From a virus: a stretch of 64,000 nucleotides of DNA. Every line of letters starts with the position of its first letter. The first letter of the stretch is position 1. Under the pieces are notes generated by a model. That model had not been told where the DNA came from. It saw nothing but the letters and a program-made list of their open reading frames with translations, and did no database searches. The stretch spans positions 1 through 64,000 of IMG/VR virus record IMGVR_UViG_3300021962_000036. One strand, written 5' to 3'. A program made the position numbers and the translations under genes. This document shows positions 7,533-14,219 of this stretch, in pieces.

Positions 7533-7812
7533 GTGTATCTAATTTATTTAGTTTAATACATTTTTGTTCTGGGGTACAGGTGTTGATAAGAAAATATTCA
7601 TTTTCTGTGTCAAATAAGTACTGAGGATGAACAGAAGACATAGCTTCTTTCATCTCAAAGAATCTTTCTCTTTTGCAATTGCGAGATTGTTTGTTCAATA
7701 CAAGAATTTCATATCTTGTTTGTGGTGGATTATCAATTTCTTTAATAGATTTGATAAACTCTGACACACCATCTTTAAAAGTTCTGAGAGAGTTCTCTAA
7801 CTTTTGCGACAT
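7495..7812 (-). CDS. Hypothetical protein, 105 aa
   Basis: The ATG at 7812 (MSQKLENSLRTFKDG) is taken as the start; an ATG at 7830 would add six residues. It overlaps the end of the lysin gene by 38 bases in either case. The N-terminus is helical, the rest mixed, with two Cys residues near the C-terminus. No family is recognised. Its place between the lysin and small membrane protein genes makes a lysis-linked role conceivable. Confidence 0.6.
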   Translation of the reverse strand: MSQKLENSLRTFKDGVSEFIKSIKEIDNPPQTRYEILVLNKQSRNCKRERFFEMKEAMSSVHPQYLFDTENEYFLINTCTPEQKCIKLNKLDTHGKNERSLYAQA

Positions 7813-8326
7813 AATTTGGAGCTTCTGCATAATTTTCTTTTAAGTATTGATAATAACCTTCTTCAGTTTTGATACTTGTTAAGAAGGCACATTGAAATAA
7901 AGCATAATCAACAACGCTTTCACGCCAGTGACCATACATAGCATGACCTAATTCACTTCCAAGATTTGTAGTTGCACGTACACGTGCCTGTTTCATACCA
8001 AATAAGTTATGGTTTGCAGTAAAAATCTTTGAATTAAAGTTACCTGTTTCAAGTACTGCTTGAGCGTATACTATATGAGGAAACTTAATGTTAAGTTGTA
8101 AGAGATACTCTTTTAACTTTTCTTTTGAGAACTTGTCATTCTCCTGAATAACAATCATACGTTCTTCTGGACTAACAACAGCATATTTATAATCATAATA
8201 ACCTTTGTAATGTCCAACGACATAAGAGGTTAATGATGCAAACACAATTGCAAGAATAACAAAAAGACTTGTTTTTAGAAACACGCCTTCATATTTCAGT
8301 GATGTTTTGTTGAATTTGTAAATCAT
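7775..8326 (-). CDS. Membrane-anchored glucosaminidase-type lysin (Bax/FlgJ-like), 183 aa
   Basis: The C-terminal domain carries the glucosaminidase signature: QAVLETGNFNSKIF, then HNLFGMKQARVRAT, then WRESVVDYALFQ. Glu in LETG is the expected catalytic residue. This family cleaves the glycan backbone of peptidoglycan. A single transmembrane segment (FLKTSLFVILAIVFASLTSY) near the N-terminus should place the enzyme in the periplasm as a signal anchor. The ATG at 8326 is chosen over an upstream TTG at 8380. Likely role: endolysin or cell-wall remodelling. Confidence 0.85.
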   Translation of the reverse strand: MIYKFNKTSLKYEGVFLKTSLFVILAIVFASLTSYVVGHYKGYYDYKYAVVSPEERMIVIQENDKFSKEKLKEYLLQLNIKFPHIVYAQAVLETGNFNSKIFTANHNLFGMKQARVRATTNLGSELGHAMYGHWRESVVDYALFQCAFLTSIKTEEGYYQYLKENYAEAPNYVAKVRELSQNF

Positions 8327-8595
8327 TTTCTGAGAATTTATGTGAAACAATATGTAAAGTATAATTACAGGGACCTTCAAAATAACGGTTTATCTATCCT
8401 GTCAGAACCTGATTAGGGTTTGCTTTGTTCCCAAGAGAGCTTTTCATTATCTGAAACAAAGTCTTTTTGTAACCATATTGGCCTCACTCCTTGCTACTAA
8501 CCAGAGCAAATGTGTGTGAATTTAAAAGAAAGCAGCTCACTCTAATAAACTGCTTATGCTTACCAATAGGATTACTCCTTCAGCACAAAAATGCA
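8327..8595. other. Intergenic stretch with no supported gene
   Basis: Only very short frames (fewer than 20 codons) occur on the minus strand here. I see no terminator with a T tract and no tRNA fold. It may hold the leader and promoter of the lysin gene. Confidence 0.4.
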
Positions 8596-8904
8596 TTATT
8601 CAGATTCAGGACCATATTGAATAGTCCTTCCATCAGGGTATATTTCAAAAAGATCTTTGATAAAACCATCATTACCTAAAAGGTAGACGTTGTCATAGTC
8701 TTTATGTTTAATTGTAAGGTATATGACACTATCAGTTTTCATGATCATGTGCTTTTTACCACCGTCCATCTTAAGGACATTGTTAACAAACAGACTATCA
8801 TCTGCTGTTAAGTTTCTAAACGTTGGATGTACCACTAGCTCCTCACTATTTGAGCAAGAAACTAGGGTCATCACAACTATGAACAAACCAATTATATTTT
8901 TCAT
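8596..8904 (-). CDS. Lipoprotein, 102 aa
   Basis: The N-terminus MKNIIGLFIVVMTLVSCSNS is a type II signal peptide with lipobox LVSC (Cys 17). The mature part is about 85 residues with a likely beta fold (DSVIYLTIKHKDYDNVYLLG). It would be anchored in the host outer or inner membrane. It overlaps the upstream 59-aa gene as ATGA. A role in lysis (outer spanin) or in altering the cell surface is possible from its place next to the lysin; no spanin motif is seen. Confidence 0.75.
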   Translation of the reverse strand: MKNIIGLFIVVMTLVSCSNSEELVVHPTFRNLTADDSLFVNNVLKMDGGKKHMIMKTDSVIYLTIKHKDYDNVYLLGNDGFIKDLFEIYPDGRTIQYGPESE

Positions 8905-9080
8905 TGTGCTACTTTGAAGGGTTTAAACAATTTATACATTGAGCGGTTGTTCTGATAATGAGACATCTTTGTATAAAGAAGCTCAATAGCATGCCACTTG
9001 GTGCAAGCATAAACAGATTGTCTGTATACTTGACCATCAGGTAGTGTAACCTGAACAGGAAAGTTCTTCATTGATTCCAT
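8901..9080 (-). CDS. Hypothetical protein, 59 aa
   Basis: The frame from the ATG 9080-9078 reads MESMKNFPVQVTLPDGQVYR and ends in TGA at 8901-8903, which overlaps the lipoprotein start. The LPDGQ turn followed by a helix rich in aromatic residues suggests a compact small domain. It is just below usual length cut-offs. The tight ATGA overlap with a clear gene supports it. Confidence 0.6.
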   Translation of the reverse strand: MESMKNFPVQVTLPDGQVYRQSVYACTKWHAIELLYTKMSHYQNNRSMYKLFKPFKVAQ

Positions 9081-9090
9081 GATAGATACA

Positions 9091-9531
9091 TTAATAGGTT
9101 TCTAAAAAAGATATATCAAGAGTATAGTTCTTTGAAGAACGTTCTCTCCATATTGCAAAGGATTCATTAAGATATTCTATGGCTTGTTCGTTTGTCATAC
9201 CATTAACCTTCTTAAGTTGGTTAATAACAATATTGAGCTTACCATTCATTTGGGCAAGACCTGGATGTTTTGTAGTATGGCAATGAGGACAAAGACCTAT
9301 GATACCTGTAAGACTTTGAGTTAAGACTTCATCATCATAAGCCCATATTTCATGAGCTTCTAATTTATGTCTATAACCTTGATTGGTTCCAACGTCACCA
9401 CAGACTTCACAAACGTTGTTAGCGTTGTCATAGCACTTGTGACGTATATGATCCCACTCAGAGGTAGTAACATTAGATCTAACATTACTATACCAAGAAG
9501 TTTTAGGCACAAGTTCTATAGTAAGTTTCAT
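9091..9531 (-). CDS. HNH-family nuclease, 146 aa
   Basis: CEVCG (near residue 42), a central KLEAHEIWAYDDE and CPHCHTTKH form the zinc-binding treble clef and catalytic His of HNH endonucleases. Stand-alone HNH proteins in phages act as homing nucleases, packaging helpers or nicking enzymes. It is not next to the terminase, so packaging is less likely. It lies between two lipoprotein genes. Confidence 0.85.
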   Translation of the reverse strand: MKLTIELVPKTSWYSNVRSNVTTSEWDHIRHKCYDNANNVCEVCGDVGTNQGYRHKLEAHEIWAYDDEVLTQSLTGIIGLCPHCHTTKHPGLAQMNGKLNIVINQLKKVNGMTNEQAIEYLNESFAIWRERSSKNYTLDISFLETY

Positions 9532-9532
9532 A

Positions 9533-9661
9533 TTACTTGGATGCTAAATCTTGAGAAGAATGTTGTACTTGAGAATATGCATCACATTCAATCATCTTTG
9601 GAGAACTACAAGAGGAAAGAACTATTGCAACTAGAATTGTAGGGATAATAAACTTTTTCAT
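9533..9661 (-). CDS. Very small lipoprotein, 42 aa
   Basis: MKKFIIPTILVAIVLSSCSS is a clear type II signal peptide with lipobox LSSC; only about 25 residues would remain after cleavage at Cys 18. The start is the ATG at 9661 and the stop (TAA) is one base before the HNH start. Size and location fit an entericidin-like or outer-spanin-like peptide, but neither can be shown. Confidence 0.6.
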   Translation of the reverse strand: MKKFIIPTILVAIVLSSCSSPKMIECDAYSQVQHSSQDLASK

Positions 9662-9701
9662 AATCAATTGATTTGAGGGTTTTTAAAGAAAGCGGATGCT
9701 C

Positions 9702-9764
9702 TTATACTATAGGAAGAGATAAAGAAACATATAGAGAGAGTAATAAAGAAACAACTCTCTTCAT
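9702..9764 (-). CDS. Possible 20-aa hydrophobic peptide
   Basis: The frame MKRVVSLLLSLYVSLSLPIV starts directly after the stop of the 40-aa gene (TAAATG) and is strongly hydrophobic. It could be a real leader-like peptide or chance. It is listed because of its tight placement and Lys-Arg plus hydrophobic composition. Confidence 0.25.
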   Translation of the reverse strand: MKRVVSLLLSLYVSLSLPIV

Positions 9765-9887
9765 TTAGAATCCATCATAAGGATATCTTGCAATACCAAT
9801 TGTCATAATGTTATATATAACAAGTGTGAGTATTGTACCAAAGAATACTGATAGGATTAACAGGTTTATTTTGTCTTGCTTTTTCAT
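9765..9887 (-). CDS. Single-span membrane peptide, 40 aa
   Basis: MKKQDKINLLILSVFFGTIL begins with a positively charged cytoplasmic end followed by one transmembrane segment and a short C-terminal tail. It could be a small holin-like or inner-spanin-like peptide, given the lipoproteins and lysin downstream in the same direction. This is inferred from topology only. Confidence 0.5.
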   Translation of the reverse strand: MKKQDKINLLILSVFFGTILTLVIYNIMTIGIARYPYDGF

Positions 9888-9923
9888 AACTTGTTATTTA
9901 TAGCTATTTATTATACAATGTAA

Positions 9924-9947
9924 CCCTCTTTTGAGAGGATTTTTTTT
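9924..9947 (+). terminator. Terminator-like hairpin on the plus strand with no plus-strand gene upstream
   Basis: CCTCT/AGAGG around a TTTG loop is followed by eight T residues on the plus strand. No plus-strand gene precedes it, so it may stop antisense transcription entering the minus-strand arm or be chance in AT-rich sequence. Confidence 0.4.
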
Positions 9948-9962
9948 GACTAATATATGTGG

Positions 9963-9987
9963 GAGAGTAGATCTGTCACCTACTCTC
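9963..9987. repeat. 8-bp inverted repeat GAGAGTAG/CTACTCTC
   Basis: Perfect arms with a 9-base spacer lie between the paralogue terminator and the small membrane gene. There is no adjacent T tract on either strand. It may be an RNA processing or protein-binding site. Confidence 0.4.
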
Positions 9988-10086
9988 ACGCACACAAATT
10001 ATTATTAATCAATGAGTTAACAAAGAAGTTTTGTTTGTCTTTGTAAGTTTGTCATTCAACACCTAAGTTTTCTTGTGGTTAATCAG

Positions 10087-10126
10087 AAAAAACTGCAGCA
10101 AGTACAGGGCATTATACCCTATACTT
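10087..10126 (-). terminator. Terminator of downstream paralogue gene
   Basis: On the minus strand AAGTATAGGG pairs with CCCTGTACTT (one mismatch) around a 6-7-base loop. A six-T tract lies seven bases beyond. It lies about 20 bases after the gene stop. Confidence 0.7.
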
Positions 10127-10144
10127 ACCACAATTATATACTAA

Positions 10145-10636
10145 TTAACCTAACATTGCAGCGCTTGCAGATTGTACTTTACTCTCTGACACAGCAACTG
10201 TGTTGTCATGTGCTACTTTAACGTCTGTATCAGAACCGTTAGCATCATAACTTGTGAAGCGTAGAATTCTTTCTCCACCTAATGTTAACTCAACACCATC
10301 TGCACCTGCGCGTTTTACGTAAGGAGCGATAGCATCTTCATAAGCTAACTCTTTGTTGAAGAACTTTTCAGCAATAGCTTGAGGTACTTCAGACTCAAGG
10401 TATTCTTTTACTACAATTGCACCTGGCAATTGAAGACTTTTGTAAGCGGCAACAAACTTGGTTAACAAGTCCATCTTTGCGCGCAATAGAGTAGAGCGTT
10501 TGCTCTCTCTTACCCAACCACCATCAACGGTGATTGCAGTTTGTTGAAGCTGAACATAACCAAATTCAGCGTTGTTTTTGTAGGCAGTGATCACACTACC
10601 TGTCTTTGAGTTAGGAACGATTTGTACTTGAGACAT
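10145..10636 (-). CDS. Tandem paralogue A, unknown function, 163 aa
   Basis: This protein and the one at 10839 have the same length and align end to end: a common VQI...YKNN start, GGWVR followed by LLRA, then YE..IAPYVKRAG.DG.ELTLGGERILRF and a C-terminal AHDN. No known family is recognised. The strongly conserved core and separate terminators suggest abundant proteins made from separate transcripts. No Cys, signal peptide or transmembrane segment is present. DNA-binding or virion roles are possible but unproven. Confidence 0.85.
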   Translation of the reverse strand: MSQVQIVPNSKTGSVITAYKNNAEFGYVQLQQTAITVDGGWVRESKRSTLLRAKMDLLTKFVAAYKSLQLPGAIVVKEYLESEVPQAIAEKFFNKELAYEDAIAPYVKRAGADGVELTLGGERILRFTSYDANGSDTDVKVAHDNTVAVSESKVQSASAAMLG

Positions 10637-10787
10637 AATTCTAATTTTTAATTGTTAATACTAAAGTGATTTGGGGGTTTAGGTGTTGTTGTAGTCAAGG
10701 GCAATTTAGGTGTTGAGTAAGGGTTGAGAAAAAACTGTTCTGTTGTTTTTGTCTTACAGATCATCAACCACCCCAACATTTTTATTT

Positions 10788-10829
10788 GGAAAAAACTGAG
10801 GCTGAGGAGTTTATCCCCAGCCAGCAGTT
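10788..10829 (-). terminator. Strong rho-independent terminator of upstream paralogue gene
   Basis: On the minus strand AACTG and GGCTG pair with CAGCC and CAGTT in a long stem interrupted by small bulges, followed by six T residues. It lies about 10 bases after the gene stop at 10839. Confidence 0.85.
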
Positions 10830-10838
10830 CTTCTAAAG

Positions 10839-11330
10839 TTAAGCAGGTAACGCAGCGCTGTTAACGTTCACATTACGTGAAGCAGATACAGCAGAGTTGT
10901 TATCATGTGCTATGCGTACATCTTGGTCAGCACCAGATGCATCATAGTCAGTGAAACGTAAGATACGCTCACCACCAAGAGTCAATTCAATACCGTCTTT
11001 ACCAGCACGTTTAACATAAGGAGCAATAGACTCTTCATAGTCTAAGTTCTTGTTAAGACGTGACATGTAGTTCTCAGGTAATTGAGACTCAGTGAATTCT
11101 TTTACAACAATGCGTCCTGGTATATTACCAGACTTACCAAATGCATTAACAAACTTTTCTAATAAGCTTGTCTCAGCTCTAAGTAACGCAGTGCGTACAG
11201 AGTTTCTTACCCAGCCACCGTCAACACTCATCTCTTCAGATTGTAGTGTGATGTAACCGTAAGCAGGATTGTTCTTGTAGGTGCTAACTAATGCACCAGT
11301 TTCAGTTGGTTTAATTTGTACTTTGTTCAT
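10839..11330 (-). CDS. Tandem paralogue B, unknown function, 163 aa
   Basis: It is the full-length homologue of the 10145-10636 product, with the motifs GGWVRNSVRTALLRA, IVVKEFTES, YVKRAGKDGIELTLGGER and AHDN. The pair arose by duplication and has diverged to roughly half identity by eye, so both copies have probably been kept by selection. Each has its own A-rich leader and terminator. The function is not recognised. Confidence 0.85.
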   Translation of the reverse strand: MNKVQIKPTETGALVSTYKNNPAYGYITLQSEEMSVDGGWVRNSVRTALLRAETSLLEKFVNAFGKSGNIPGRIVVKEFTESQLPENYMSRLNKNLDYEESIAPYVKRAGKDGIELTLGGERILRFTDYDASGADQDVRIAHDNNSAVSASRNVNVNSAALPA

Positions 11331-11395
11331 GATTGTTTAATTTAAATTGTTATTGATTTATTAAAGGATTTAAGTTGTTGTAAGGATGTGGGAGA

Positions 11396-11623
11396 TTATT
11401 TCTCATCCCACATCCAAGAGCCTACACTAATGAATGAACCAATTCCTACAAGGAAGTTGAATACCCACATTGGAGTAGCAGTTGTAACCTCTGAGAAAGT
11501 TACAGGCGTTAATAGCGAAATGCACGTAGCAAATACAGCTGTGATAATTGTAATCATAATCATTGGCAATGTGAATAGCGCAATGATTTGTACAGGCAAT
11601 ACCATTCTTTTAAGATGTCTCAT
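11396..11623 (-). CDS. Small membrane protein, 75 aa
   Basis: Two hydrophobic spans (VLPVQIIALFTLPMIMITII and a second near MWVFNFLVGIGSFISVG) predict a helical hairpin in the inner membrane. The frame on the opposite strand has no such logic and is rejected. Function unknown. Confidence 0.65.
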   Translation of the reverse strand: MRHLKRMVLPVQIIALFTLPMIMITIITAVFATCISLLTPVTFSEVTTATPMWVFNFLVGIGSFISVGSWMWDEK

Positions 11624-11702
11624 TTGATTGTTTATTTAGAGTGATTAATAAATACTGATTAGTTAAGGGGTTTAGCTGTTGGTAATAGTCTTATATATAA
11701 TA

Positions 11703-11737
11703 AACACAGAGACACTCGTGTAGAATATCTCTGTGTT
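11703..11737 (-). terminator. 10-bp perfect hairpin, terminator-like
   Basis: AACACAGAGA pairs perfectly with TCTCTGTGTT over a 15-base loop, about 25 bases beyond the 33-aa gene. On the minus strand it is followed by TTATTATAT rather than a clean T run, so it may be a weak terminator or an mRNA-stabilising hairpin. Confidence 0.5.
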
Positions 11738-11760
11738 GGGTCTGCTCTGGTGACACTTGT

Positions 11761-11862
11761 TCAGTGTCTGTCTTCTCTGCAGTACTCCATGAAGTATTTG
11801 TATGCTTCACGTAGAGACTTAGCAAGGATTTGATGTCCAGAAATTAAATACCAATGATACAT
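11761..11862 (-). CDS. Possible small protein, 33 aa
   Basis: The frame MYHWYLISGHQILAKSLREA runs from the ATG at 11862 to a TGA at 11761-11763. The amphipathic composition (aromatic start, helix with Arg/Glu/Tyr) and the hairpin just downstream favour a real gene. No function is suggested. Confidence 0.45.
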   Translation of the reverse strand: MYHWYLISGHQILAKSLREAYKYFMEYCREDRH

Positions 11863-12125
11863 AAGATTAAATTTAATGTGCTGGATCACATGGGGGTATA
11901 GGTGTTGGCGTGTGAGGCGGGGGGCTGTTGTGGTAGGGGGTACTCACTCTCTACTACACACATGGGGGCTAGTTCCAGTAGACATAGTTATAGCTCAAGG
12001 GCAAACTGTTTATAGCTCAGATTGTCACAAATTTGATCTACATTTGTTACATATGTGAGCGATAAAGTCAGCAGAATTTCCTATATTATATATGTAAGAT
12101 TGTTCAACATTAAAAAATATATACT
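11863..12125. promoter_or_regulatory. Divergent intergenic region with G-rich tracts
   Basis: This gene-free stretch separates the minus-strand left arm from the plus-strand gene at 12126. The plus strand has four runs of five or six G (11892-11896, 11919-11924, 11936-11940, 11964-11968), striking in an AT-rich genome, and the decamer CACATGGGGG occurs twice. A TACATTTG element at 12039-12046 matches the Bacteroidetes -7 box. The repeated TATAGCTCA (near 11992 and 12010) is also here. It likely holds promoters for both directions and could be a replication or regulatory locus. Confidence 0.45.
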
Positions 12126-12527
12126 ATGGCAAATTATTATGCATTTACAAAAAATGGTAAACCTGTACTAGGAAGTCCTTTACAAGGTAAGAAGCCACGT
12201 GGTGGTAAAAGTGTTCCTGTTTACTTAGGAGGTGAATCTTCTATTACATGTGAATTTGGCTTCATAAATGGAGCACAGTCTATTGAAGATACAGACAGCT
12301 ATCAAGTGTTTATCACTGCTATGTCAGAAACTGGTCGTCAGGTCCCTTACCAAATTGGATGGGTATACACTGGTTCACGCTTGACAATTAAAAAGTTTAT
12401 CAAAAGCATCAACACAGAACTTAATGGCATCCTTGAGTTTACAGCTGATAGCGTTGGTAATATTTTTATAGTAAGAAGTCAGATTGGTACAATCATGAAC
12501 TGCGGTATCAACTTTGTACTTGACTAA
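12126..12527 (+). CDS. Hypothetical protein, 133 aa
   Basis: The protein MANYYAFTKNGKPVLGSPLQ is beta-rich with Gly turns (VPVYLGGESSITCEFGFING). No family is recognised. It is a single-gene plus-strand transcript flanked by the G-rich promoter region and a strong terminator, which suggests it is separately controlled. Confidence 0.75.
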   Translation: MANYYAFTKNGKPVLGSPLQGKKPRGGKSVPVYLGGESSITCEFGFINGAQSIEDTDSYQVFITAMSETGRQVPYQIGWVYTGSRLTIKKFIKSINTELNGILEFTADSVGNIFIVRSQIGTIMNCGINFVLD

Positions 12528-12551
12528 AAGAAAAATTAGCCTAAAATAAAG

Positions 12552-12582
12552 AACCCAGGTCAATAGCCTGGGTTTCTTTTTA
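12552..12582 (+). terminator. Convergent bidirectional terminator
   Basis: AACCCAGG pairs perfectly with CCTGGGTT over a 7-base loop, followed by TCTTTTT on the plus strand. On the minus strand TTCTTTATTTT follows, so it can serve both the plus-strand gene and the minus-strand gene ending at 12580. Confidence 0.9.
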
Positions 12583-12783
12583 ATTGGAAGTTTTAAGGAG
12601 GATGTCTAGTGTATCTGACATTTCAATCTCATAGTGCCAGTCAACTTCCGTTCCCTGACTACATTTATAAATCAACCCACCATCAGCACATATCTGAATG
12701 CCTATGATTATACGAGGTAATTGTTCTACTTCAGTCTTGAGATAAACAATCTCTCCTAGCTCAAATTGATTATTTATATGCAT
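12580..12783 (-). CDS. Hypothetical protein, 67 aa
   Basis: The N-terminal FELGEIVYLKTEVEQLPRII is typical of small SH3-like or KOW-like beta barrels common in phage genomes. It is the last gene of a four-gene minus-strand unit, one base from its upstream neighbour. The function is not known. Confidence 0.65.
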   Translation of the reverse strand: MHINNQFELGEIVYLKTEVEQLPRIIIGIQICADGGLIYKCSQGTEVDWHYEIEMSDTLDILLKTSN

Positions 12784-12784
12784 G

Positions 12785-13054
12785 CTATAAGTTGCTAAAG
12801 AAGTTCATCAGGAAATGACTTGTATATAAACCCAGCAAGCTACCAATTGTTGCTCCTGTAGAATAAAAGATTCTGTCAGAAAGTGTTCCAAACACAATCT
12901 TCTTTATGTTATAGGACCATACCATGGAAATGGCAAATGCTGCAAACATAACCCCAAGATATATGTCTTTGGCTAGGAAGCATGTGTTTATGGCTACAAA
13001 GTAAACTTGAATAATACCTGTTGCTGTTAGTTTAATCTTGGAAAGGTTCATCAT
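12785..13054 (-). CDS. Membrane protein, 89 aa, about three spans
   Basis: Hydrophobic segments near residues 11-30, 32-50 and 62-85 (GATIGSLLGLYTSHFLMNFF) predict an inner-membrane protein. It overlaps the end of the zinc-binding gene by 23 bases. A holin role is possible from size and topology but there is no lysin beside it. Confidence 0.65.
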   Translation of the reverse strand: MMNLSKIKLTATGIIQVYFVAINTCFLAKDIYLGVMFAAFAISMVWSYNIKKIVFGTLSDRIFYSTGATIGSLLGLYTSHFLMNFFSNL

Positions 13055-13502
13055 CGTAATCTAGTTTAGAGGGTTTGACTTTAATTTTGTTTAATATATA
13101 GGTTGAATTTTTAGTCTTGAAACGTAGCTCATTTGCAGATATTCTTTCAAAACTTTGAACCTGAGTAGTTAACCATGTATAAGAAGCACCATACTCAGAG
13201 TCTACTATACAGGAAAACCCAACCTGGGGTCGTCTATAAAGTTTTTCAGCTCTTCCATCTTCTTTCCATTTAACCCATCTTATAGATTTTCCTGTAATAA
13301 ATTTACCATCTTCCACTCTCATTAAAGAATATTTGATGCCAAATCTACACACAATGCATTCTTGAGCAACCATCTCCTGTTTGCCTAACATTGCGTCTTT
13401 TTCAAACTGTGACATAGTAGCACCAGTTTTAATAATTCCTCTACACTTGGAACATAATAATGCTCCTTGGCCTCCGTTGAATTTAAAGATTGCTTTCTCC
13501 AT
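13032..13502 (-). CDS. Zinc-binding protein, 156 aa
   Basis: CSKC near residue 17 and CIVC near 50 form a split zinc knuckle, followed by a C-terminal beta-rich region (GKSIRWVKWKEDG; YILNKIKVKPSK). It overlaps the thioesterase gene start by 20 bases. No family is recognised. Confidence 0.7.
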   Translation of the reverse strand: MEKAIFKFNGGQGALLCSKCRGIIKTGATMSQFEKDAMLGKQEMVAQECIVCRFGIKYSLMRVEDGKFITGKSIRWVKWKEDGRAEKLYRRPQVGFSCIVDSEYGASYTWLTTQVQSFERISANELRFKTKNSTYILNKIKVKPSKLDYDDEPFQD

Positions 13503-13896
13503 TGTTATTATATTTATTTCTTGTTCTATCTCCTATAGGAAGTGGGTCACCTGCCTCATCTATTCTGACAAATCTCATGTTTGTGTGTAAGATCACAGAT
13601 TGTGATCCTGAATACACATTGTGAGCGCGTGCTTCCATGTACAATGTTACAGAAGTATTACCTATGAGCAAGACTTTACCGTATATCTTAACAAGTTGTC
13701 CTTCCCTTGCAGGTTTCTTGAAGACGCACTTGTCTATCAGAACCGTAACCATGCGTGGTGTGTCACATACTTCCATGGCAAATCCAGCTGCCGCTGCATC
13801 CATCCATGCTAATAATTTACCACCAAAAAGATTACCATGAAATCCTAGATCTGACTTCTTTATAGGGTGGGTTGTAATCAGTTGCATTCCTTCCAT
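13483..13896 (-). CDS. Acyl-CoA thioesterase-like hotdog protein, 137 aa
   Basis: The N-terminal HGNLFGGKLLAWMDAAAAGF is the diagnostic region of YciA/BACH-type hotdog thioesterases, with the Asn and Asp expected at the active site, followed by the beta sheet (MVTVLIDKCVFKKPAREGQL). These enzymes hydrolyse acyl-CoA thioesters and work as multimers. The length is normal for the family, so it looks intact. A start at the ATG 13887 is also possible. As the first gene of its operon it may change host acyl-CoA pools during infection; this is inference. Confidence 0.85.
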   Translation of the reverse strand: MEGMQLITTHPIKKSDLGFHGNLFGGKLLAWMDAAAAGFAMEVCDTPRMVTVLIDKCVFKKPAREGQLVKIYGKVLLIGNTSVTLYMEARAHNVYSGSQSVILHTNMRFVRIDEAGDPLPIGDRTRNKYNNNGESNL

Positions 13897-13916
13897 TCAA
13901 CAAAAATACAAAAAAA

Positions 13917-13948
13917 TTTGTAAAAGTTAAACTTTTGAAGTATATTTG
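13917..13948 (+). promoter_or_regulatory. Bacteroidetes-type promoter for the rightward late arm
   Basis: TTTG at 13917-13920, a 20-base spacer and TATATTTG at 13941-13948 match the -33 TTTG / -7 TAnnTTTG consensus of Bacteroidetes primary sigma factor. It lies 40 bases upstream of the first gene of the long plus-strand arm. On the other strand TATTTTTG (13901-13908) could serve the thioesterase operon with a very short leader. Confidence 0.7.
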
Positions 13949-13988
13949 TATTGAGGTTACTATTAAACTAAACTTTAAAAATTAAAAA

Positions 13989-14219
13989 ATGGCAACAGAA
14001 GAAACCAAAGAACCAACTAGAGAAGAGGTTATTGCCTGGTATAACAGCCAGATTGAACTTGCTTCTCTACGCGCACAGCTTGCTGAGCTACAAGCTAAGG
14101 CTGTAACTGAAGAAGCTAAGCGTATTCAAGCTACAATTATGATAGCTAACATGACTGCTCCTGAAAATGGAGAGCCAACTGACGGACCAGGTGGAGCTGA
14201 ACCTTCAGAAAAAAACTAA
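13989..14219 (+). CDS. Small coiled-coil protein, 76 aa
   Basis: A helical segment with heptads (QIELASLRAQLAELQAKAVT) is followed by an acidic Pro/Gly-rich tail (ENGEPTDGPGGAEPSEKN). It is the first gene after the rightward promoter. No family is recognised; small scaffolding or regulatory proteins look like this. Confidence 0.7.
   Translation: MATEETKEPTREEVIAWYNSQIELASLRAQLAELQAKAVTEEAKRIQATIMIANMTAPENGEPTDGPGGAEPSEKN

Noticed and set aside
11388-11627. 79-codon plus-strand frame opposite the 75-aa membrane protein
   Set aside because: The minus-strand frame has proper transmembrane segments and fits the operon direction; the plus frame does not.
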